Assembly (NCBI GenBank): GCA_004557565.1
Contig: SFGS01000044.1
Coordinates: 1-19,298 of the forward strand
DNA length: 19,298 nucleotides
Reading direction: 5' to 3'
From: Bacteroidales bacterium
GTDB taxonomy: Bacteria; Bacteroidota; Bacteroidia; Bacteroidales; Muribaculaceae
Shown: piece by piece, positions 13,541-19,298 of the stretch
Layout of the letters: each line of letters opens with the position of its first letter
Position numbering within the stretch: position 1 is the stretch's first letter
Position numbers and translations under genes: made by a program
Notes under the pieces: generated by a model
Database searches by the model: none
Seen by the model: only the letters and a program-made list of their open reading frames with translations
What the model was told of the DNA's origin: nothing

Positions 13541-15835
13541 ATGATAAAGAAAATTCTCATCGCACTTTTAGCGGCGCTGCCTTTGGCGGCAAGCGCACAA
13601 CTGTCGTCGGGTAAATGGGTGACGCACACTCGCTTCGCCATATCTTCCACTCAGAATGTGATTGACACAAAAGACAAGGTTTACAGCCTTGTGAACAACA
13701 GCCTCTACTGCTTCGACAAGAGCACCAAGGCGCAAACCGTGCTGAGCAACCAGAACCAGCTTTCGGGCACACTCATCAGCGGCATTTACTACAACTACGA
13801 CAAGCAATACCTTGTGGTGGCTTACGACGACTCGAATATCGACATCATTGCCGAAAATGGCAAGGTGACCAACATACCCAACATCAAAGACGCTGTGATG
13901 ACGCAATCACGCATCATCAACGATGTGACTTTCAGCGGCGACAAGATTTTCGTGGCCACAGGTTTCGGCTTCGTGGTCATTGACGATGCGAAGATGCAAA
14001 TCACTGAAACACGCGTGTTCAGCCGCAGCATTTCGTCGGTGGGCGAAGTGGGCAAGTGGCGCGTGGTGTTTCTCCCCAACCAAGAGGTGTATTACTGCCC
14101 AGCCGACAAGGCTCCTGAATGGCTCGGCGGCTACAAGGCCACCACTATCGCCAACATGACTAACGGCAAAATCCTCGCCATCAACGATGCCACCATACTT
14201 GTGAAGCAAGACAAGAGATTGACAAAGGTGACAATCGCCGACAGCGGCACCGACGAGGCGACTTTCACCAGCACCTCGCTCGTGGAAGCTGCACCTACCA
14301 ACGTGCAGAAAACCGCCACAGGTTATTTGGCAAACTTCTTCGCTGCCAAATACTACTACACCTTTGATGCCGAGGGTGGCAACGCGGCGAAAAAGACCTT
14401 CTCTGTAAAAGAGTTGGTGAGCTGCGCTCCCGACGGCGACGGCACTCTCTGGGGTGTGAACGAGAAGGGTGTTCACAGCTATGCAGCCACAAACACCTAC
14501 TACAAGCCCGACGCAGTGAGCATCAACGGTGTGCCTTTCTGGATGGGCTACAACAAAAACACCCACAAGCTCTACCTCACCGCCACCAGCGACAACGGCA
14601 TTTTGCCAAAAGCCAATGTGGGCGCACTATATGAAATGGACAAGTACGACGGTGCTTCGTGGACTTACGAAACTCCAACAGGGGCCGGTGGCTCACAAGG
14701 CTGGTACTGGCCTGTGTTCGACCCAACCGACAGCACCGACACCTACTACATATCCACACGCCTCAGCGGTGTGTTTAAAGTCACCGACCGCAAAGTGGCA
14801 ACCACCTTCAACGCCGCCAACTCTCCTTTTGTGGCACGCAAGGCCGCTATCCAATTCGACGGCGACGGCAACCTTTGGATGGTGCACTCCAGTTTGAACA
14901 ACACCGTGCCAGTGAAGGTGTTGCCTAACGAAAAGTTGAAGAAAGGCAATGTTGCAGTTTCCGACTGGACGGTTTACAACGTGCCCGATGTCACCAACAT
15001 CAACTCTTTCAAATGGTCGGTATTCGACATCAGCAAAAAAACGAATATCAAAGCATTTAACTGCGGCGACTACGTTTGCCCACTTATCCTTTGGCGCGTG
15101 AATCCCGATTTATCGAAACCTGAATTTGAGTCAAAAAGTTACACATCGCTCACAGCAAGCGACGGTTCAAACTGCACTTGGGTGTATTCCTACGCCCTCA
15201 AGGCCGACCGCGACGACAACTTCCTGTTCGGATTCGACAAGGGTCTTGTGATGTTTAAGGCCACCGATGCCTTCAACGAAGGTTTTACTGTGGAAAAGGC
15301 CAAATCACTGGAAGGAACAAGCGTTTACACGGTGGAGGTCGATACCCTCAACCGCAAATGGGTGGGAACTGGCAGCGACGGTCTGTATCTGCTTTCGCCC
15401 GACTGCAAGACGGTGATCAACCACTACACCTCAAGCAACAGCCCATTGCTCACCAATGTGGTGTATCAGGTGTGCTGCAACACCGACAACAATTCTGTGT
15501 TTGTGGTCACCCCACTCGGCGTACAGCAGTTCTTCAGCGACTACACCGAGTCGGCAACCGACTACAGCAACGTGTATGCATATCCTAACCCAGTTCGCCC
15601 CGACTTCACCGGCTACATCACCATCACAGGCTTGATGGAAGGCTCCAACGTGGTCGTCAAGGACGCAAAGGGCAACGTGGTGAAGCAATTCACCAGAGCA
15701 AACGGCTCAGTGGCATGGGACGGCTGCAACGAGGCGGGCGAACGCCTCCCAACAGGCAACTACGGCGTGTTTGCGGCGCAAGAAGGCGCACAAATGCCAG
15801 AGCAGCCCTACACCAAGGTTATGATTATCAAATAA
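13541..15835 (+). CDS. porZ: PorZ-like type IX secretion beta-propeller protein
   Basis: The 764-residue protein has a signal peptide (MIKKILIALLAALPLAASA, with Gln20 as likely mature N-terminus). Long beta-propeller regions follow, with the PorZ-like opening SGKWVTHTRFAISSTQNVIDTKDK (split here as seen from residue 23). The last 88 residues (from NVYAYPNPV at 677 to KVMIIK) form a type IX secretion C-terminal domain. This includes the GNYGVFAA strand and the closing KVMIIK. In Porphyromonas gingivalis PorZ sits on the cell surface with the sortase PorU and supplies the anionic LPS attached to secreted cargo. Length and architecture fit that family. The alternative is another propeller protein with a T9SS signal. 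It implies that a T9SS operates in this organism; no other T9SS gene is in the window. Confidence 0.78.
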   Translation: MIKKILIALLAALPLAASAQLSSGKWVTHTRFAISSTQNVIDTKDKVYSLVNNSLYCFDKSTKAQTVLSNQNQLSGTLISGIYYNYDKQYLVVAYDDSNIDIIAENGKVTNIPNIKDAVMTQSRIINDVTFSGDKIFVATGFGFVVIDDAKMQITETRVFSRSISSVGEVGKWRVVFLPNQEVYYCPADKAPEWLGGYKATTIANMTNGKILAINDATILVKQDKRLTKVTIADSGTDEATFTSTSLVEAAPTNVQKTATGYLANFFAAKYYYTFDAEGGNAAKKTFSVKELVSCAPDGDGTLWGVNEKGVHSYAATNTYYKPDAVSINGVPFWMGYNKNTHKLYLTATSDNGILPKANVGALYEMDKYDGASWTYETPTGAGGSQGWYWPVFDPTDSTDTYYISTRLSGVFKVTDRKVATTFNAANSPFVARKAAIQFDGDGNLWMVHSSLNNTVPVKVLPNEKLKKGNVAVSDWTVYNVPDVTNINSFKWSVFDISKKTNIKAFNCGDYVCPLILWRVNPDLSKPEFESKSYTSLTASDGSNCTWVYSYALKADRDDNFLFGFDKGLVMFKATDAFNEGFTVEKAKSLEGTSVYTVEVDTLNRKWVGTGSDGLYLLSPDCKTVINHYTSSNSPLLTNVVYQVCCNTDNNSVFVVTPLGVQQFFSDYTESATDYSNVYAYPNPVRPDFTGYITITGLMEGSNVVVKDAKGNVVKQFTRANGSVAWDGCNEAGERLPTGNYGVFAAQEGAQMPEQPYTKVMIIK

Positions 15836-15885
15836 TATCGAAACAGAACAGAAATAGTAAATACTTTTTATAGCAAAAGTTTTGG

Positions 15886-15920
15886 GAAAATGGTGACCGT
15901 GAGGTTACCATTTTCTATTT
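15886..15920 (+). terminator. porZ rho-independent terminator
   Basis: GAAAATGGTGACC (15886-15898) pairs with GGTTACCATTTTC (15903-15915) with one G-U pair around loop GTGA. It is followed by TATTT. It starts 51 bp after the porZ stop. The tail is short in T, but the A-rich left arm supports bidirectional use. Confidence 0.75.
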
Positions 15921-15930
15921 AACCCAAATG

Positions 15931-16216
15931 TTAGAAATTAGAGGTTAGAAATTAGAGGTTAGAAATTAGAGGTTCGAAATTAGAAATTAGATTTTTCGAT
16001 TCTTCGATTTTTCGATTTTTCGATTCTTCGAGATTTCAAGATTTGGATTTATTGGCTTCAAAAAAATTGGTGAAAATAGGATTTAAATGGATTAAATAGG
16101 TGTTCTCCCATCTGACTCGTCCGACTCGTCTGACTCGTCCGACTCGTCCGACTTGTCCGACCTGTCAGCCCCCCAAAAAAACTCGTTGACTTGTTGACTT
16201 GTTGACTTGTTGACTT
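15931..16216. repeat. Composite short-tandem-repeat region D (7-, 8-, 9- and 8-bp modules)
   Basis: Nine 7-bp units alternating TTAGAAA and TTAGAGG run from 15931 to 15993. Five 8-bp units follow with CGA at 15997, 16005, 16013, 16021 and 16029. A leader arm (16069-16115) ends TTCTCCCATCTGA. Six 9-bp GACTCGTCC-type units then start at 16114, 16123, 16132, 16141, 16150 and 16159. The spacer CCCCCCAAAAAAACTC is followed by 8-bp units with GTTGAC at 16185, 16193, 16201 and 16209. The last unit runs into the stop codon of the PAP2 gene. This fills nearly the whole gap between porZ and the PAP2 gene. Confidence 0.9.
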
Positions 16217-16217
16217 G

Positions 16218-17546
16218 TTAGAACACCACGGAGAAGGCGGCGCCGAGGGTGGTGTGGGCGAGGGTTTTGGTGGTGGTGTAGGATTGGTAGGTGTAGGTGG
16301 TTTTGGCGGCATCGAGGTCGGCGAAGAGTTTCCAGGCGAAGTTGGTGCGGTAGCGCCATGCGAAGTTCACGCCCAGCACATAGTTGAACGCTGTGCCGCC
16401 TTTCGCCTGCAAGATTTCGGTAGCGTCGGACTGGTGACTCACATAGCGAATACCGTCGGCAAAGCGCACGCCACAAAGTGCCTTCGCCCCCACCGAAATG
16501 CGCTTGCTCAACGCCTGATTGCCATACACGCCCACCGCAAGCGAAGCGTTGTTGAACTGGTTATCCTCAATCTCCACGCCGGTTGCGCCTTCAGCCGCGC
16601 CCTCAATCTGCGCAGGGGTGCTAATCAAGCGCGCCTGTGCGCCCACGCCGAAGTGCTTATTCAGGAAGTACGCGCCCTCCATGCCCACCACGGCACTCGT
16701 GCCGAGAGCGATGCGGCGGTCGGTGCCGAAGTCGATATGCCCCGAATGTGCCGCCACACCCATCTGGATATCAACGAACGACGGATTTGCCGACACCTCG
16801 CCATCGAGTTCATAACGCTCCACTCCCCTATCCTTAAAAATCAAGTCGGCGGCAAAATAGCCCAGCTCCGTGGAAATGATGCCGATGCCTGCGCCAGCCA
16901 TCACATCAGAAATCCAGTGCCGATTGTTGAGCACACGCATCACGCCTGTGGCGGTGGCAAGGGCGTAGCCCCCAACCGAAAACCACGGCGAGCGCGTCAT
17001 GCCGTATTCCTTATGCAGAATGGTGGCTGCCACAAATGCCGTGGCAGTATGCCCCGATGGGAAAGAGTTTCGCTCCGTGGCATCGGGCCGCAACTCACTC
17101 ACAGCGTGCTTCGTAGCCATCACGGCCATTGCCATCACGGCATTCGACGCGAGAGCCGACACGCCAAGCCGCGACCAACTCGACCGCCCCTCGTAGCCAG
17201 CGAGTTTCATCGCCGCAATCACAGGGTATGGCGCAAAGCGGGTGTAGTTGTCGATTTTCGTTTTAAAACCACTTTTCAAACTGAGATTAGGCGATGGAAA
17301 ACCTGTCTTAGCCTCCTTCACCACCACCGACGTCAGCAGCAGCGGCACGCCTGTGTAGTTCACATCGCGCTTCCAGCCATAGTAGGGTGCTTGGCGAGTG
17401 TTGACAGCGGCATCGAGCACGTCGATGCAAGCCACCGTATCAGCCACCGCCACCGAATCAGCCACAGGGGCGGCAGCAGCAGGAGCTGCCACAGCAGTGC
17501 CCACCGTGAGCAAAACGAGATTGAATATTTTCCTAATCACAGCCAT
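16218..17546 (-). CDS. PAP2 family phosphatase with C-terminal beta-barrel-like domain
   Basis: From ATG 17546 the protein has 442 residues and opens with a signal peptide (MAVIRKIFNLVLLTVGTAVA). The PAP2 catalytic triad motifs are present: Lys146-x6-Arg153-Pro154, Pro163-Ser164-Gly165-His166, and Arg204-x5-His210-x3-Asp214 with His210 as expected nucleophile. The usual Ser before Arg204 is Met. The family removes phosphate from lipid pyrophosphates or lipid A in the envelope. After about residue 240 the sequence turns strand-rich and ends in TTLGAAFSVVF with terminal Phe, like an outer-membrane barrel. That fusion would place a phosphatase at the outer membrane; this is inference. The alternative start 17588 lies inside the cdd terminator hairpin and is disfavoured. 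Confidence 0.85.
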   Translation of the reverse strand: MAVIRKIFNLVLLTVGTAVAAPAAAAPVADSVAVADTVACIDVLDAAVNTRQAPYYGWKRDVNYTGVPLLLTSVVVKEAKTGFPSPNLSLKSGFKTKIDNYTRFAPYPVIAAMKLAGYEGRSSWSRLGVSALASNAVMAMAVMATKHAVSELRPDATERNSFPSGHTATAFVAATILHKEYGMTRSPWFSVGGYALATATGVMRVLNNRHWISDVMAGAGIGIISTELGYFAADLIFKDRGVERYELDGEVSANPSFVDIQMGVAAHSGHIDFGTDRRIALGTSAVVGMEGAYFLNKHFGVGAQARLISTPAQIEGAAEGATGVEIEDNQFNNASLAVGVYGNQALSKRISVGAKALCGVRFADGIRYVSHQSDATEILQAKGGTAFNYVLGVNFAWRYRTNFAWKLFADLDAAKTTYTYQSYTTTKTLAHTTLGAAFSVVF

Positions 17547-17556
17547 AAAAATATGC

Positions 17557-17596
17557 AAAGACCAATGCCGCATTTTTTCGAGCGACATTGGTCTTT
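17557..17596 (-). terminator. cdd terminator overlapping the PAP2 gene upstream region
   Basis: Positions 17582-17596 pair with 17557-17571 over 15 bp with one mismatch, around a 10-base A-rich loop as read on the minus strand. The minus strand continues GCATATTTTTATG, giving a short T run. It begins 17 bp after the cdd stop and ends 11 bp before ATG 17546. No separate TAnnTTTG promoter for the PAP2 gene is visible, so readthrough may matter. Confidence 0.7.
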
Positions 17597-17613
17597 CCTA
17601 TGCGAGAGTTTGT

Positions 17614-18081
17614 TTAAAATTCAGTAAAACTGAGCGGAAGGGTGCTCTTGATGCTTTCGAGACGATAGATGGTGTCGCGACCGATGAGAATCACCTCCAT
17701 AGGGTGACCGGCCTGCACCTCAAATTCGAGCAACGCCTGACGGCACACGCCGCAAGGCGCGCAAGGCTCTTTCACGAAATCGCCATTCTGGAAAGCGGTA
17801 ATAGCCACCTTCTTGATGCCCACGCCCGGATAGTTGGCACCGGCGTTGTAACACGCGCTGCGCTCTGCGCAAATACCGGCAAAAGCGGCGTTTTCCTGGT
17901 TTGCGCCCTTGATCATCACACCATTGTCGAGCAGCAAAGCCGCGCCCACATTGAAGTGGCTATATGGCGTATAACTGCTTTTTGTGGCCTCTTTTGCGAG
18001 GTCAACCAAATTTTTATCTTCCTGATTCAGCTCATTGTAAGCTAAAACTTGTACCTTTGTGGTTATATTTTTTTCAGTCAT
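17614..18081 (-). CDS. cdd: Cytidine deaminase
   Basis: Cdd deaminates cytidine and deoxycytidine to uridine and deoxyuridine in pyrimidine salvage, feeding dUMP to ThyA. The 155-residue length fits the small homotetrameric class. Zinc ligands and the catalytic acid are present: Cys71 and Glu73 in CAERSA, and Cys107 and Cys110 in PCAPCGVCRQ. The substrate-binding region FNVGAALL and NQENAAF is intact. The promoter (18118-18147) lies inside the coding region of the divergent glucosaminidase gene, and a terminator hairpin follows at 17596-17557. The first few dozen bases also contain the other gene's promoter on the opposite strand. Confidence 0.97.
   Translation of the reverse strand: MTEKNITTKVQVLAYNELNQEDKNLVDLAKEATKSSYTPYSHFNVGAALLLDNGVMIKGANQENAAFAGICAERSACYNAGANYPGVGIKKVAITAFQNGDFVKEPCAPCGVCRQALLEFEVQAGHPMEVILIGRDTIYRLESIKSTLPLSFTEF
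18052..18059 (+). promoter_or_regulatory. Promoter -7 element of the glucosaminidase gene, inside cdd
   Basis: TACCTTTG matches TAnnTTTG on the plus strand and lies within the first codons of cdd, which runs the other way. Transcription would start at about 18063-18066, some 30 nt before ATG 18095. It rules out the upstream in-frame start at 18059. Confidence 0.55.
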
Positions 18082-18094
18082 CGTATCTGAGTTT

Positions 18095-19096
18095 ATGTTA
18101 AAGACTTATTTTCATTGCAAATATATTGATAATTTTCCAAACGGCAACCCCAAAAGATGGATTTGCTGTGTTTTTCTTGCGCTGATGTGCCTCACCTCGG
18201 TGGCGCAGGGGCTTTCGAGCGTATTTCTTGAATATATCGACAAATACAAGGGCATCGCCATTCGCCATTGCCAGCAATACGGCATTCCAGCCTCTATCAC
18301 CCTTGCGCAAGGACTGTTGGAGAGCGGCGCCGGACGCAGCAAACTCGCCACAGGCTCCAACAACCACTTCGGCATCAAGTGCCACTCGTGGGAGGGCGAG
18401 CGCACCTATGTGGGGGCTGCATCGGCATACAACTGCTACCGCAAATACGATTCGCCGGAAGACGGCTACGAAGACCACGCAAAATTCCTGCAGGGCAGTC
18501 GCTACCAGCGTCTGTTCGACATTCCTGTGAGCGACTACAAGGGCTGGGCGCGTGGGCTGAAGGCGTGCGGATATGCTGAAAATCCCGCCTATGCCGATAA
18601 GTTGATTCGTCTTATCGAAACCTACGAACTTTTCCAATACGACCTCAACCAGCCTGTGATGGCGAAAGCGAAGGAGGAAAGCACCGCCACCGCCGAAGCC
18701 GAGCAGACCTACGACGAGGAACAAGCCTACAAAAAGGCTTACGACAAGGCGTTTATGGAGCATGTGATTCACCGCAAATGGGACAAATATTTCGTGGTGG
18801 CAAAGCATGGCGACACTTACGAGAGCATCGCCCTTGAGTTCTCCAAAAAACTGAAAGACATTCTCGACTACAACGATATCACCGACCGCAACGCGCGTCC
18901 ACGCGAGGGCGAGCGCATCTGGGTGGAGAAGAAGTTCGACCGCCACCCTTCCGTGAAATTCTATGTGGCGAAAAAAGGCGAAACGCTCCACAGCATCTCG
19001 CAGGAATACGGCGTGCGCATGAAGTCGCTGCTCAAACTCAACGCCATGAAGCCCAACGAAGAACTCATCACCGGCCAAAAAATCTTTTTCCAGTAG
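18095..19096 (+). CDS. Glucosaminidase-domain peptidoglycan hydrolase with two LysM repeats
   Basis: From ATG 18095 the protein has 333 residues. A late hydrophobic segment (about 22-38, WICCVFLALMCLTSVAQG) serves as signal peptide behind an unusually long polar start. Residues about 42-185 are a glucosaminidase domain (PF01832): PASITLAQGLLESGAGRS with Glu76 as likely catalytic acid, then NNHFGIKC and the YRKYDSPEDGYEDHAKFL stretch. Two LysM-like modules follow a charged linker, at about 231-278 (FVVAKHGDTYESIA) and 289-333 (FYVAKKGETLHSIS), and would bind glycan strands. The role is wall cleavage between GlcNAc and MurNAc in the periplasm, perhaps in growth or separation. It is a single gene whose stop is followed at once by repeat region E. 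Confidence 0.93.
   Translation: MLKTYFHCKYIDNFPNGNPKRWICCVFLALMCLTSVAQGLSSVFLEYIDKYKGIAIRHCQQYGIPASITLAQGLLESGAGRSKLATGSNNHFGIKCHSWEGERTYVGAASAYNCYRKYDSPEDGYEDHAKFLQGSRYQRLFDIPVSDYKGWARGLKACGYAENPAYADKLIRLIETYELFQYDLNQPVMAKAKEESTATAEAEQTYDEEQAYKKAYDKAFMEHVIHRKWDKYFVVAKHGDTYESIALEFSKKLKDILDYNDITDRNARPREGERIWVEKKFDRHPSVKFYVAKKGETLHSISQEYGVRMKSLLKLNAMKPNEELITGQKIFFQ
18118..18147 (-). promoter_or_regulatory. cdd promoter, inside the glucosaminidase coding region
   Basis: On the minus strand TTG (18147-18145) and TATATTTG (18125-18118) are 19 bp apart. Transcription would begin near 18112, about 30 nt before the cdd ATG at 18081. Confidence 0.6.
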
Positions 19097-19100
19097 GGAA

Positions 19101-19208
19101 GTCAACGAGTCTACGAGTCAACAAGTCGGACGAGTCGGACAGGTCAGACAAGTCCGACGGATCAGGTGGGAGAACACCTATTTAATCCATTTTAATCCTA
19201 TTTACACC
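19101..19208. repeat. Composite short-tandem-repeat region E (inverted relative to C and D)
   Basis: Starting 4 bp after the glucosaminidase stop, 8-bp GTC units begin at 19101, 19109 and 19117, and 9-bp units at 19125, 19134, 19143 and 19152. The arm 19162-19208 follows; it is the reverse complement of 16069-16115 at 44 of 47 positions. The CCCCAAAAAAACTC spacer of C and D is absent, so the 8-bp block joins the 9-bp block directly. Confidence 0.9.
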
Positions 19209-19209
19209 C

Positions 19210-19275
19210 TAACTTTGCGACATCAATCTTTAAGAGAAGAAAAAAAAGAAAATAGAACGGTAATTCTTACCTTTG
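19210..19275 (+). promoter_or_regulatory. Two tandem promoter -7 elements for a gene beyond the window
   Basis: TAACTTTG at 19210-19217 and TACCTTTG at 19268-19275 both match TAnnTTTG. The first directly follows the arm of repeat E. No start codon of a supportable gene occurs before the window ends at 19298. Confidence 0.45.
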
Positions 19276-19298
19276 TTGTATTAAGGAAAGATTGACCG

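Noticed and set aside
17547..17588. Upstream start for the PAP2 protein
   Set aside because: It lies in the terminator hairpin of cdd and adds 14 polar residues before a good signal peptide.
16215..17627. 470-codon open frame opposite the PAP2 gene
   Set aside because: The opposite strand has all PAP2 motifs and a signal peptide. This frame is low-complexity, rich in His, Arg and Gly.
18059..18094. Upstream start for the glucosaminidase gene
   Set aside because: It coincides with the last base of its own -7 element, so it would not be in the transcript.
16069..19208. Composite transposon bounded by the inverted 47-bp arms
   Set aside because: There is no transposase or integrase gene inside, and the genes are ordinary chromosomal ones. 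The arms are part of a repeat that also occurs elsewhere.

Overview
The window looks like a chromosomal segment from a Bacteroidales bacterium, most likely Prevotellaceae or Muribaculaceae; I cannot settle the family or genus. The evidence is direct: nearly every start-proximal intergenic region carries the Bacteroidota -7 promoter element TAnnTTTG, often with an upstream TTG or TTTG about 19-21 bp away. Start codons lack Shine-Dalgarno sequences, LysS carries the C-terminal extension seen in Bacteroidota, and there is a PorZ-type type IX secretion protein and several small outer-membrane beta-barrel proteins ending in Phe.

Layout. 13-156 holds nested inverted repeats followed by a T run, which I read as a possible structured RNA (or a MITE-like remnant); 157-250 holds nothing I recognise. 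251-952 (-) is a small barrel-like protein. 1228-2262 (+) is a membrane acyltransferase. 2542-4949 (+) is a tight thyA-folA-acyltransferase operon. 5247-7016 (+) is lysS, ending in a strong terminator. 7143-9893 (-) is an accessory-looking pair, a Fic AMP-transferase and an archaeal-type AAA ATPase with a nuclease-like C-terminus, each with its own unusual repeated operator-like DNA. 10318-12961 (+) is an MsbA-like ABC exporter plus a barrel protein. 13011-13466 (+) is an unknown membrane-anchored protein and 13541-15835 (+) is PorZ. 16218-17546 (-) is a PAP2 phosphatase with a predicted C-terminal barrel, 17614-18081 (-) is cytidine deaminase, and 18095-19096 (+) is a LysM glucosaminidase. 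Promoters at the right edge serve a gene outside the window.

Themes. Nucleotide metabolism (thyA, folA, cdd) is mixed with envelope functions: two acyltransferases, the ABC exporter, barrel proteins, PorZ, PAP2 and a peptidoglycan hydrolase.

The most unusual signal is not a gene. Five intergenic regions (2263-2478, 8444-8515, 9993-10177, 15931-16216, 19101-19208) carry a modular low-complexity element. It is built from strictly phased 7-, 8- and 9-bp tandem units in a conserved order, in both orientations, and three times it starts within a few bases of a stop codon. Two copies form a 47-bp near-perfect inverted pair around the PAP2-cdd-glucosaminidase block. Other points are the iterated operators of fic and the ATPase gene, and interlocking head-to-head promoters between cdd and the glucosaminidase gene.
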